A DNA stretch of 49,159 nucleotides from Candidatus Paceibacterota bacterium (GTDB taxonomy: Bacteria; Verrucomicrobiota; Verrucomicrobiia; Limisphaerales; UBA8199), in the NCBI GenBank assembly GCA_035452965.1, contig DAOTCE010000038.1:1-49159 (forward strand). The letters are read 5' to 3'. The stretch's first letter is position 1. Each line of letters begins with the position of its first letter. The position numbers and the translations under genes are program-made. Under the pieces are notes generated by a model. It made no database searches, was not told the origin of the DNA, and saw nothing but the letters and a program-made list of their open reading frames with translations. This document shows positions 1 through 7,839 of this stretch, piece by piece.

Positions 1-501
1 AGAGTGCACCACGTGCCCAGCGCCAGTGACAAGACCGTCTATCGCACCAAGGGCAATTCGGTCAACATCTCGCTAGGCGACCTCTTCCCGGCAACGGATG
101 CGGCCGATAGGGACGCGGTGGCGCTGGAGAGCTTTACCGCGGGATCGCAAGGGGCCAGCATCTATCAGAGCGGTAACTTTCTCATCTACGAGCCGACTAA
201 CGATAATAATGACGCTTTCGACTACACGGTCACGGATAATCGCGGCGGCGCGCGGACCAAGAGGGTCACGATCAACGTGCTCGCCGCTTCAATCGGCATC
301 GTCACGATCACCAACGGCGCTGCCGGCAACATAACCCTCACATCTAGCGGCATTCCGGACTACAAGTATGTCATCCAGCGTTCGCCAGACCTCGGCGCCT
401 GGTCAGACGTGGTAACAAACACCGCCGCTTCCAATGGCTTGATCCAATACGGCGAGCTGCCGCTCTGGAACCCGACGTTTTACCGCATCCGCACCGAATG
501 A
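1..501 (+). CDS. C-terminal part of a secreted Ig/cadherin-like surface protein (5' end outside the window)
   Basis: The reading frame is open from the first base, so the true start lies upstream and only about the last 166 codons are present. Residues up to about 95 form a beta-rich repeat with 'FDYTVTDNRGG', a pattern of bacterial cadherin-like/Ig-like tandem domains. The last 65 residues ('YVIQRSPDLGAWSDV' ending 'FYRIRTE') are a short C-terminal domain type that recurs at the ends of large exported Verrucomicrobia proteins; a similar ending closes the Calx-beta protein at 18572-20401. The role is probably structural or adhesive on the cell surface or as part of a larger enzyme. No catalytic domain is visible in this fragment, so the function of the whole protein is unknown. 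Confidence 0.75.
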   Translation, partial: RVHHVPSASDKTVYRTKGNSVNISLGDLFPATDAADRDAVALESFTAGSQGASIYQSGNFLIYEPTNDNNDAFDYTVTDNRGGARTKRVTINVLAASIGIVTITNGAAGNITLTSSGIPDYKYVIQRSPDLGAWSDVVTNTAASNGLIQYGELPLWNPTFYRIRTE

Positions 502-823
502 CCCTTCAATCTAAAACCCGCAATTGAGTTTTGCCCTAAACACGGATGGCGACAAAGCAGCCGCGTTGTGAGGCACGAATTGCTGTCACATTTCACAGCC
601 GTCCAATTCGAATTTAGAAGTAGCTCGAACGTCCCGCGCAGCCCCGCCACACGGCATGGACTGACGACATCGGACGCGGGTTGACCTTCGGGATTGACGT
701 TACCCGAGGAGCGGGGACTGCGAGAACCAGCCAATTTTCAACTTTTTTATCTGGCCTCGCCCACTCTGGTGGCTCAAACTGCCGTTTGGTTTTCAGCATT
801 GTTCCGTTGATACAGATGCAATT
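502..823. other. Intergenic region, no gene seen
   Basis: About 320 bases between the surface-protein fragment and the aminotransferase. Short frames on both strands lack start context and resemble nothing known. A T-rich stretch at 741-748 is not preceded by a convincing GC hairpin, so no terminator is called. The promoter of the aminotransferase gene must lie here, but no clear -35/-10 pair was found. Confidence 0.5.
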
Positions 824-2203
824 ATGAAGAACGACATCTCCCGGCGTGAGTTTATCAAGCGCAGCTCGGTTGCGGGCGGCACCGCTGTTTTGGCCGCGGG
901 CACGGCAGGGTCATTGCTCGCCCAGGCGGGGGGCACGGACGCTTCAACCCCGGCAGCTCTGGGCGGCGCCAAAGCCCACGCCAAGCAATGGCCGGCGTGG
1001 CCGGCGTGGGACCCAGCCGGCGATGCAAAGGTGACCAAGGTGCTGCACGGCAGCACGTGGCACCGGGGGAAGTTGGTGAAGGAATTCGAGGAGAAATGGG
1101 CGGCCCTGATGGGCTCGAAGCATTGCCTGGCGGTCGTGAACGGGACCAACGCCCTCAGCGCGTCGTTCATGGTGATGGACCTGAACCCCGGCGACGAAGT
1201 GATCTGCGCCCCTTACACATTCAGCGCCAGCATGCTGGGCGTGCTTTACAAGAGCGCGATGCCGGTCTGGGCGGATATCGATCCTCTCACCTACCAGATG
1301 GACCCGGCCAAGGTGGAGGCCAAAATCACGCCGCGAACCAAAGCACTCCTCCCGGTGCACATCTGCGGTTACGCGAGCGACATGCCGCGGCTTATGGAGA
1401 TTGCGCGCAAGCACAACCTCAAAGTCGTCGAGGATGTATGCCAGGCGCACATGGGCAACATTAATGGCAAGAACCTCGGCACCTTCGGCACGACCGGCTG
1501 CTTCAGCTTCCAGACCTCGAAAGTGATGCCCATCGGCGAGGGCGGCGCGATTATCACCGATGACTCCGAGCTATACGACAAGCTCTACTCCTACCATAAC
1601 TACGGTTACAAAACCAATATCACCCCGGGCTCCTACGACAACATCGCCGCATTCAGGCTGGGCAACAAGATCCGCATGGCCGAATACCAGGCGGCAATCG
1701 GCCTTTGCCAACTGCCAAAGCTGGAGGAACAAATCCGCGTCCGCACCGAGAACGCGGCTTACCTGACGCCGAAACTGGCCGCCATTCCCGGAATCACGCC
1801 GGTCAAGACTTACCCGGGGGTGACCCGGCTGTCGTATTACATGTATCCGTTCATCTACGACGCCGCCAAATTCGACGGCTTGTCACGGGCGGATTTCGTG
1901 AAAGCGCTGTCGGCGGAAGGCGTGCCAGCCAGCCCCGGATATCCGAAATATCCGATCTACACACAGGAATTCATCCACGAGATGTTCAAGACGGAGATTT
2001 ACAGGAAGTTCTACACCAGCGAGCAACTGGACTGGGAAGCTTACAAACAACGCAACCATTGCCCGGGCCTGATGCAGACCTTCGATACCTCCGTGTGGCT
2101 CAGCACCACGGGCATGTTCCTGGGAACCAAAGCTGACATGGACGACGTGGTCCGCGCCATCGAGAAGATCCAGAAGAACGCTTCGAAATTGAAGAAGACA
2201 TAG
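824..2203 (+). CDS. Tat-exported DegT/DnrJ/EryC1/StrS-family PLP aminotransferase
   Basis: A 459-residue fold-type I PLP enzyme of the sugar-aminotransferase (DegT/DnrJ/EryC1/StrS) family. The family usually moves an amino group onto a keto-sugar nucleotide. The N-terminus is a textbook twin-arginine signal: 'SRREFIKRS' followed by an Ala/Gly-rich hydrophobic stretch to about residue 35. The mature part has 'VVNGTNAL' (about 105), the acidic PLP-nitrogen motif 'VVEDVCQAH' (Asp204, Gln207) and 'SFQTSKVMPIGEGG', where Lys233 is the expected Schiff-base lysine, so it looks catalytically intact. The Tat signal is odd because sugar nucleotides are cytoplasmic. The enzyme may act outside the inner membrane on another substrate, or export may be a lineage habit: many PVC oxidoreductases carry Tat signals. 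No Shine-Dalgarno precedes the ATG; the start was chosen because it yields the complete Tat signal. Family assignment is firm; the substrate is unknown. Confidence 0.9.
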   Translation: MKNDISRREFIKRSSVAGGTAVLAAGTAGSLLAQAGGTDASTPAALGGAKAHAKQWPAWPAWDPAGDAKVTKVLHGSTWHRGKLVKEFEEKWAALMGSKHCLAVVNGTNALSASFMVMDLNPGDEVICAPYTFSASMLGVLYKSAMPVWADIDPLTYQMDPAKVEAKITPRTKALLPVHICGYASDMPRLMEIARKHNLKVVEDVCQAHMGNINGKNLGTFGTTGCFSFQTSKVMPIGEGGAIITDDSELYDKLYSYHNYGYKTNITPGSYDNIAAFRLGNKIRMAEYQAAIGLCQLPKLEEQIRVRTENAAYLTPKLAAIPGITPVKTYPGVTRLSYYMYPFIYDAAKFDGLSRADFVKALSAEGVPASPGYPKYPIYTQEFIHEMFKTEIYRKFYTSEQLDWEAYKQRNHCPGLMQTFDTSVWLSTTGMFLGTKADMDDVVRAIEKIQKNASKLKKT

Positions 2204-2315
2204 GCGGCGTCGTTTACCGCCAAAGCGTGCAAGAGCACAGGTGCACGGGGCGTAAAAAGCGGGGGCGGGTGTAATGGGGGGGCCTGCGCCAGACTACCTC
2301 AGGTCAGCTTCCAAG

Positions 2316-3923
2316 CTACGGTTGGGCGACCCGCAGGCGCAGAAACCGCTTCGGAACGGCGGCCGTGTCTCTCACCGTCACCAGGGCGACGTCGCCCGCC
2401 CCGCTCTCCGTCACGTTGGTCGCCAGGCCCCATGACCCGTTGAAGTTCACGGCCACCGGTTGCCACGACCCCGTGTTCGTGAGCGAGTCTGTCCCTTCCA
2501 CGACGATCGTGGTATCGTAGGCTTTCTTGTTCCGGCCAAACTGAATCCCAAACTGATTGTTGGTCATCCCGCAGGTCACTCGGGCCTGGTGATCACTGTT
2601 GGTCGGGCTGCCGCCTGTGGCGTACTTCAGCAGATTCGGGTAGCCGTCTCCCGCCGCGCAGTCCGTGTGGTTCGTCAACCCGTTGGTCACCGCCTCGATC
2701 CATTTCCAATAACCGGTCGGCAACTGATACTCGTAGGCACCCATGTCCACCGTGCCAAACTTGATTCGCGGGTTGCCCGCCAGGTCAACCAGAGTCGCAA
2801 GGACAGAGTTGTCCCCCCGGTTGATGCAAGGCGAAGCGGGCATCAGTTTGCACAGGCCCAGCATGACCCCCTCAAACTGAGGGTCCGAAGCGATGTTCCC
2901 GATTCCCGGGGCCGCCGGCGTGGTGCAGGAATAGGTGAAGGTGGAACCGCTATGGTTGTCATCGTTCCTCATCCAGTTGTTGTAATACACGATGCAATTT
3001 TGCAGTGTGTCCTGGAAGGACCCCCCTCCGGTTACGGAGGCGTTGTTTAAGACAAGAGTGCAGTTCCTGAGGGTGCTATAGCACGACCCGCCGCCCTCCG
3101 GAGCGCCGTTCAACATGAAAAAGCAGTTTTCGGCGGTGCCACCAGCAATCCCCCCTCCCCACCTGCCTGCGGTATTGCTGTAGAAGACGCAATCATCGCA
3201 CGACCCCATGGAACAGCCTCCGCCGTCTCCGTCACTGGAGTTGCCTCTTACTAGACACCTCTCCAAGTCAACGAGGTAGGCACCGCCACCCGACAACAGT
3301 GCGTTGTTGCTCTCCAAGGTGCAATCGGTCAACCAAGAACCGCAGGCACCTCCACCACATTGCGCCTGGCAGGAAATCACTTTGCATCCACGCAAATCGC
3401 CGCCACAACATCCACCTCCATTTGTTGCTGTGCACTTTGTGATCACGCAGTTGGTCAATACCGCGTTCCAGTTGTACTTCGCGTAAACACCGCCTCCCCT
3501 ATTGTCAGGGTATGCCGCTGTGGATGGAGTTGCCCCGTTGGTCAGCATGAAGCCCGACAGTGTTCCGCTGGACATGTACACGCAGCGCAGCGGGGCGCTG
3601 CCAGTCGCGCCCTGGATGCGCGTCACCTCCGGACCGTTCACGCTCTTCACAAGGATTTTCCGCGTGATCACCAAGCGGTTTGAACTCGTCCCTTCCGGCG
3701 TGACGCGGCTTCCAGTCGCGTAAACACCGTCACCGACCAGCACCGTGTCCCCGTCCGCCGTAGCGTCCACTGCGGCCTGGATCGTCCTCTTGGCCGTAGC
3801 CCAGCTCGTGCCGTCCGCGCCGTCGTTTCCCGCGGTCTTGACGTACCAGGTCGCCGCCTGGATATCCGCCCCCAGCAGCAGGACTGCCGCACAATAACCT
3901 CTCAATTGATTGCTCATGGTCAT
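2316..3923 (-). CDS. Exported right-handed beta-helix (choice-of-anchor Q-like) protein
   Basis: A 535-residue protein with a short signal peptide ending near 'ADIQA|ATWYV'. 'WYVKTAGNDGADGTSWATA' followed by 'IQAAVDATADGDTVLVGDGVY' is the N-terminal cap found in DUF1565/pectate-lyase-like beta-helix proteins. Residues about 100-350 are a Gly- and Cys-rich series of short turns ('NCVITKC', 'GGGCCGGDLRGCKVISC', 'GGGACGSWLTDCTLESN') typical of a parallel beta-helix. A segment ending 'VDMGAYEYQ' is the usual close of choice-of-anchor-Q domains, and the rest is a beta-sandwich ending 'FLRLRVAQP'. No catalytic residues can be assigned; such proteins bind or cleave polysaccharides or serve as surface proteins. 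The start may be the ATG at 3923 or the one two codons later. It is convergent with the upstream aminotransferase gene. Confidence 0.8.
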   Translation of the reverse strand: MTMSNQLRGYCAAVLLLGADIQAATWYVKTAGNDGADGTSWATAKRTIQAAVDATADGDTVLVGDGVYATGSRVTPEGTSSNRLVITRKILVKSVNGPEVTRIQGATGSAPLRCVYMSSGTLSGFMLTNGATPSTAAYPDNRGGGVYAKYNWNAVLTNCVITKCTATNGGGCCGGDLRGCKVISCQAQCGGGACGSWLTDCTLESNNALLSGGGAYLVDLERCLVRGNSSDGDGGGCSMGSCDDCVFYSNTAGRWGGGIAGGTAENCFFMLNGAPEGGGSCYSTLRNCTLVLNNASVTGGGSFQDTLQNCIVYYNNWMRNDDNHSGSTFTYSCTTPAAPGIGNIASDPQFEGVMLGLCKLMPASPCINRGDNSVLATLVDLAGNPRIKFGTVDMGAYEYQLPTGYWKWIEAVTNGLTNHTDCAAGDGYPNLLKYATGGSPTNSDHQARVTCGMTNNQFGIQFGRNKKAYDTTIVVEGTDSLTNTGSWQPVAVNFNGSWGLATNVTESGAGDVALVTVRDTAAVPKRFLRLRVAQP

Positions 3924-4189
3924 TTTAACTCACTGGATGCTGTTGGCAGTAATTTGAAAGCAATAGTGACCAAGGCCTCATGGCCTGGAGTCGCAGCGCC
4001 TTCGGCCCCGCGCCCGTGCTGCCTTTCGTACGGCAAGCTCCGCCCGGATGAGTTCAAATTCTACGTATGCCCATCGTTTCTGGCACAACTGAGACTGCAG
4101 GATGCATGCCAGCCAGTGAAGTGCAAAAGCGGCTTAATCCACCCATAGGTTGTTGAATCGCCCGTGCCGACTGGGTAGCTTGCTGACCC

Positions 4190-5323
4190 ATGGTCACGAA
4201 TCTAGTTGCCTCGCTGGCGTCCGCCGCCACACTCCTTCTGTCAGTCCTGACCGCCGTCTCCCATGAGCCGGTCGCCAGGGTCCGCACACCGGTGCGCATT
4301 CCGAACATCCTCAACTTCCTTACCCTTAAGTGCGACTTTCACACCCATACGGTTTTCTCCGATGGCTACGTCTGGCCGACCATTCGCGTGGAGGAGGCCT
4401 GGAGAAATGGTCTGGATGCCATCGCTATCACCGACCACATCGAGTATCAGCCGTACAAGGGGGACATCACCACCAACCACAACCGTTCATTCGAAGTCGC
4501 TTCGCCCGCGGGCAAGAGCCTGGATGTCCTGGTGATCAAGGGGTCCGAGATCACGCGCGACATGCCTCCGGGCCATCTGAACGCGGTGTTCCTGCGGGAT
4601 GCGAACGCGCTGGCGGTCAGGAATTGGAGAGATGCGCTCGCGGCGGCCCACAGCCAGGACGCCTTTATTTTCTGGAACCACCCGGGCTGGAAACCGCAGG
4701 CGCCGGGCGGCAAGGCGGTTTGGTATCCCGAGCACACGGAGTTGCTGCAAAAAGGGATGCTGCACGGCGTCGAGGTGGCCAATGGCGACGAGTACTACCC
4801 GGAGGCGCATCGCTGGGCCGTCGAGCACAACCTTGCCATGGTCAGCAACACCGACATCCATAACCCAATCGGCCTGGACTACCCTCACGATGGCGATTTT
4901 CGGACCACCACGTTTGTCTTCGCGCGCGAGCGCACCGCCGCAAGCATCAAGGAAGCGCTGCAGGCACGCCGCACCGCCGTTTACTTCCAGGACAAGATCA
5001 TCGGGACCGAACAGTACCTGCGACCGCTCTGCGAGCAGTCCCTCGCGGTTCTAAACCCGCGCATCGCCGGCTCAGCCCGGGAGCGCCAGTATGTGCAGCT
5101 TCAGAATCTCTCTGACGTGAACCTCAAGCTCAGGTCTGCTGGCGGCCAGGAAGGTCTTCAGCTTCCCGAGCGGACAGTTGTCCCCGCGGGCAAAATCGTC
5201 CTCATGCAGATTCGGGGGGACGCAAAGAAGAAGGGAGAGATCGCGGTGCCGTTCAAGGTCGAGAATTATCTCCCCGCCCCCGACACCCCGCTGGAGATTC
5301 AGCTAAAGCTGCAGGTGGAGTGA
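4190..5323 (+). CDS. Exported PHP-domain phosphoesterase (Sb-PDE-like)
   Basis: A 377-residue protein with an N-terminal hydrophobic signal (residues about 4-22). It has a polymerase-and-histidinol-phosphatase (PHP) metal site: 'CDFHTHTVFSDG' (His51, His53, Asp58), 'AITDHIEY' (Asp82-His83), 'GSEITRD', 'FWNHPGW' and 'VSNTDIHNP'. These are the histidines and acids that hold two or three metals in PHP phosphoesterases, so hydrolysis of a phosphodiester or phosphomonoester in the periplasm is likely. The C-terminal 100 residues are a beta-rich domain, as in Sb-PDE-type phosphodiesterases. It precedes two amidohydrolase-fold genes on the same strand, with about 200 bases between, so co-transcription is possible but not shown. 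The substrate is unknown. Confidence 0.85.
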   Translation: MVTNLVASLASAATLLLSVLTAVSHEPVARVRTPVRIPNILNFLTLKCDFHTHTVFSDGYVWPTIRVEEAWRNGLDAIAITDHIEYQPYKGDITTNHNRSFEVASPAGKSLDVLVIKGSEITRDMPPGHLNAVFLRDANALAVRNWRDALAAAHSQDAFIFWNHPGWKPQAPGGKAVWYPEHTELLQKGMLHGVEVANGDEYYPEAHRWAVEHNLAMVSNTDIHNPIGLDYPHDGDFRTTTFVFARERTAASIKEALQARRTAVYFQDKIIGTEQYLRPLCEQSLAVLNPRIAGSARERQYVQLQNLSDVNLKLRSAGGQEGLQLPERTVVPAGKIVLMQIRGDAKKKGEIAVPFKVENYLPAPDTPLEIQLKLQVE

Positions 5324-5521
5324 CCGCACAATTAGCGCCGCTCCCGACACACTCAGATCCCGCCCCCTGCCGCCAGAAACCGTTCCGATGAGCAGGCATT
5401 ACTCCCCAGCCGTTCGACCTGGGGCCCGCTTTGCTGCCGCTCCTCTTGCTCCTTGGCAAGCTCCAGAACAAGGGTCAATACAGCTGTTGCTTCTTCGGTC
5501 GTTCGTGCCAGAATCCCGCCC

Positions 5522-6313
5522 GTGATTATCTGGGATGTTCACTGTCATTTGTCGGGCGTTCCCGGCGATAGTCCCAAGGCGCGAACGGACCAGTTGCTGC
5601 GCTACGCTGACCGCGTGGGGATCGAGAGAATCTGCGTCTTCATGGGGATGAAATGGTCTTACGACCCAGACCCGGCGGATATGCGACGCCAAAATGACGA
5701 GGTCATCGAGGCGGTACAACACCGGCCTGACCGGGTCTTTGGTTTCGTTTACTTGAACCCCACTCACCTGGAGGCCAGCCTTGCGGAGATGGAGCGATGC
5801 GTGAAGGACGGCCCGCTGGTGGGGCTGAAATTATGGGTTGCCAGGCGGTGCAACGATTCCGCGCTCGATCCGATTGCCAAGCGGGCGGCGGAACTTGAAG
5901 CCCCGTTTCTCCAGCATGCATACCTGAAGGCCGGCGGCAGCGAGAACCTGCCGGGCGAATCCACTCCGGACGACCTGGCGCAGCTCGCACGGCGACATCC
6001 CCAGACGGCATTCATCTGTGCGCATGTCGGGGCTGAGTGGGAAACGGGCATACGAACGCTGCGGGGTTGTCGCAATGTGAGTGTGGATATTTCGGGCTCG
6101 GACCCCACTGCGGGTTTGACGGAGATGGTCGTGGAGGAACTCGGAGCGGAGCGGGTCCTGTTTGGGAGCGACGCCGGCGGGCGCAGCTACGCCTCGCAAC
6201 TGGGGAAGGTATTCGGAGCCGACTTGCCGAATAGGACGAAACAACTTGTGCTGGCCGGAAACATGAAGAGAATGCTCTCTCCAATTCTGAAACGGAAAGG
6301 AGTGCGGGTATGA
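5522..6313 (+). CDS. Amidohydrolase-2-family metal-dependent hydrolase
   Basis: A TIM-barrel hydrolase of the amidohydrolase superfamily (PF04909-like), 263 residues from the chosen GTG. Metal-site residues are visible: 'DVHCHLSG' (His7, His9) at the end of strand 1, 'FICAHVGAEW' (His of strand 6) and 'VLFGSDAGG' (Asp of strand 8). It has no signal peptide, so it is predicted cytoplasmic. The frame is open back to an ATG at 5453, but the extra 23 residues are Arg/Val-rich and precede the usual N-terminus of this family ('xIxDVHxHL'), so GTG 5522 is preferred; no ribosome binding site settles it. The stop codon overlaps the ATG of the next frame (ATGA at 6310-6313), suggesting translational coupling with its paralogue. 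Likely a hydrolase or decarboxylase of a small cyclic or carboxylated compound; the substrate is unknown. Confidence 0.82.
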   Translation: MIIWDVHCHLSGVPGDSPKARTDQLLRYADRVGIERICVFMGMKWSYDPDPADMRRQNDEVIEAVQHRPDRVFGFVYLNPTHLEASLAEMERCVKDGPLVGLKLWVARRCNDSALDPIAKRAAELEAPFLQHAYLKAGGSENLPGESTPDDLAQLARRHPQTAFICAHVGAEWETGIRTLRGCRNVSVDISGSDPTAGLTEMVVEELGAERVLFGSDAGGRSYASQLGKVFGADLPNRTKQLVLAGNMKRMLSPILKRKGVRV

Positions 6314-6320
6314 AGGAGGA
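6314..6320 (+). promoter_or_regulatory. Strong Shine-Dalgarno deciding the GTG start at 6328
   Basis: The bases AGGAGGA lie seven bases before GTG 6328. Most genes in this window lack such a site, so this is a strong pointer that translation begins at 6328 rather than at ATG 6310, which overlaps the previous stop codon. Starting at 6328 also places the twin-arginine motif right at the N-terminus. Confidence 0.65.
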
Positions 6321-6327
6321 ATCCGGT

Positions 6328-7200
6328 GTGAATCGCCGCACTTTTATCAGATCATGCGGCGTTGCGGGGCTCTGCCTGACCGGGGCGGGGATGCCCCTGC
6401 CGATCGAGGCTGCCGCGAGCGGTAAAGCGGAAGGGTTGGTGGATGTAAACGTCACCCTCATGCGATGGCCGATGAGGCGCCTGCGGCTGGATGATCCTGA
6501 GAAACTGGCGCAGGCGCTTCGGAAGAAAGGTGTCACCGAAGCGTGGGCATGCACGTTTGAAGCGCTGCTGGAGCGCGACCTTGCAGGGGCGAATGAACGA
6601 CTTGGTCGTGTCTGCAAGTCAGTTGGCGGCGGCCTGTTTGTTCCATTCGGGGCTGTGAACCCGGCCCAGCCGTGGTGGCGAGAGGATCTGCAAAGATGCC
6701 AGGAGAAGCATGGGATGGTGGGCATCCGGCTATACCCCGGCTATCATGGGTACACTCTGGAGGATGGGAACTGCACGGAGTTGCTTCGCGCATGCGCAAG
6801 CCGCAACCTGATCGTGCAGATTGTGGCGACGGTGGAAGATGTGCGTGTTCAGCACCCGCGGATGAAGGCGGCCCCTGTGAATCTGAAGCCGTTATTGGGC
6901 CTTTTGAAGTCCGAGCCGGCGTTGAAACTGGTGCTCTTGAACTGGAATCGCTCACTCAGCGCAAAGCTCGCGGCTGCCCTGGTTTCGAGCGGCCGGGTAT
7001 GGCTTGATATCGCTACGCAGGAAACTGTGGGCGGCGTCGAGAGCCTTCTTCAGCAGGTGCCTGCCCACGCGGTCGTGTTCGGATCGCACTCCCCTTATTA
7101 TTACTTTGAATCGGCGTTGCTAAAGCTCAGGGAGTCCGAGATTAAGCCAGAGGACCTGGCGCGCATCAGGCGGCTGAACGCGGCGTCTATTCGAATTTGA
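6328..7200 (+). CDS. Tat-exported amidohydrolase-fold protein lacking the usual metal ligands
   Basis: A 290-residue TIM-barrel protein related to the preceding amidohydrolase. It starts 'VNRRTFIRSCGVAGLCLTGAG', a twin-arginine signal, so it is predicted to be exported. The strand-1 HxH metal pair is replaced: 'LVDVNVTLMRWP' has Asn41 and Thr43 where the neighbour has His7 and His9. The strand-6 region reads 'VLLNWNRS' instead of 'CAHVG', and the strand-8 region reads 'VVFGSHSPYY' instead of 'FGSDAGG'. Loss at three sites suggests a metal-free or differently metalled protein, perhaps a binding protein or pseudoenzyme partner. An alternative ATG at 6310 would add six residues. The overlapping junction links it to the active paralogue. 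Fold assignment is good; function is inferred only. Confidence 0.78.
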   Translation: MNRRTFIRSCGVAGLCLTGAGMPLPIEAAASGKAEGLVDVNVTLMRWPMRRLRLDDPEKLAQALRKKGVTEAWACTFEALLERDLAGANERLGRVCKSVGGGLFVPFGAVNPAQPWWREDLQRCQEKHGMVGIRLYPGYHGYTLEDGNCTELLRACASRNLIVQIVATVEDVRVQHPRMKAAPVNLKPLLGLLKSEPALKLVLLNWNRSLSAKLAAALVSSGRVWLDIATQETVGGVESLLQQVPAHAVVFGSHSPYYYFESALLKLRESEIKPEDLARIRRLNAASIRI

Positions 7201-7216
7201 TCGCCGGTTTGGCACT

Positions 7217-7528
7217 GTGCATAGCTCGATGTTCTTTAAGAAGATTTGCCTGGCCCTTGTCTGCGCATTCGTGCTGACAACGTTCCCCGGCCTGACGGCA
7301 CCCGACCCGCGCCCCGAGCCCGCAGGGGGCGTCCTCGGTTCTGCGGAACCCGCGACACTCGACGTCAACTCGGCTGGCCTGGCACCGGAAATGGCGGCGG
7401 CCGGGAAGACGAGGCAGCTTGTCTAATTGCTACTGGGTCAGTCCAACATGTTCGGGCGCGGAACGGTGGAGCCGGAGGATCGCACACCCCACCCCCGAGT
7501 CCTGATTGCAGCCCGTTCACTTTGAGGT
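7217..7528 (+). pseudogene. Decayed SGNH / sialate-O-acetylesterase-like gene
   Basis: A frame from 7217 (or the ATG at 7229) encodes a signal peptide ('FFKKICLALVCAFVLTTFPGLTA') and continues to 'GKTRQLV', where it meets TAA at 7424-7426. The same frame resumes directly with 'LLLGQSNMFGRG' and then 'HPRVLIA'. 'GQSNMxGRG' is the catalytic-serine block of SASA/CE6-type carbohydrate acetylesterases, and 'HPRV' follows it at the usual distance. The TAA sits just before that block, so one nonsense change probably killed the gene. The remaining family motifs, including the C-terminal DxxH block, were not found downstream before the next gene, so the 3' part is lost. A functional version would have removed acetyl groups from a glycan, fitting the neighbouring glycosidases. 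Confidence 0.65.
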
Positions 7529-7839
7529 GGCCCCCAAGAGCTCGATCCCCGGGTAAGGCGGACTCTTTTGGATCTGCTGCAGATGAGCGGGAGTGAACGC
7601 ATGAGAGCCAAATGCCAATTCCGGTTCTGCTGCGCATGAGCCTTCGACGGGTTTCCGCTGGTTAGGATACAAACCAGCAACTAAATCCGCGCGGCGACCG
7701 AGCGCCTGCGTGACACATGGCGGGACGGAGCCGACGCCAGTCCTGTGGACAGCATGCCTTTCTGATCTCGTCCATGGGACACGGTTGAACGATGACGCTC
7801 GCCGTTATTGCGAAACTCGGGCAAGTTTCTGACCCTGTG
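7529..7839. other. Intergenic region after the esterase remnant
   Basis: About 310 bases. Short frames here have no recognisable product, and no further esterase motif was found on either strand. The start of the following large gene is set at ATG 7840; the frame is open back to 7792, but the extra residues precede the signal peptide. No promoter or terminator is convincing. Confidence 0.45.
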
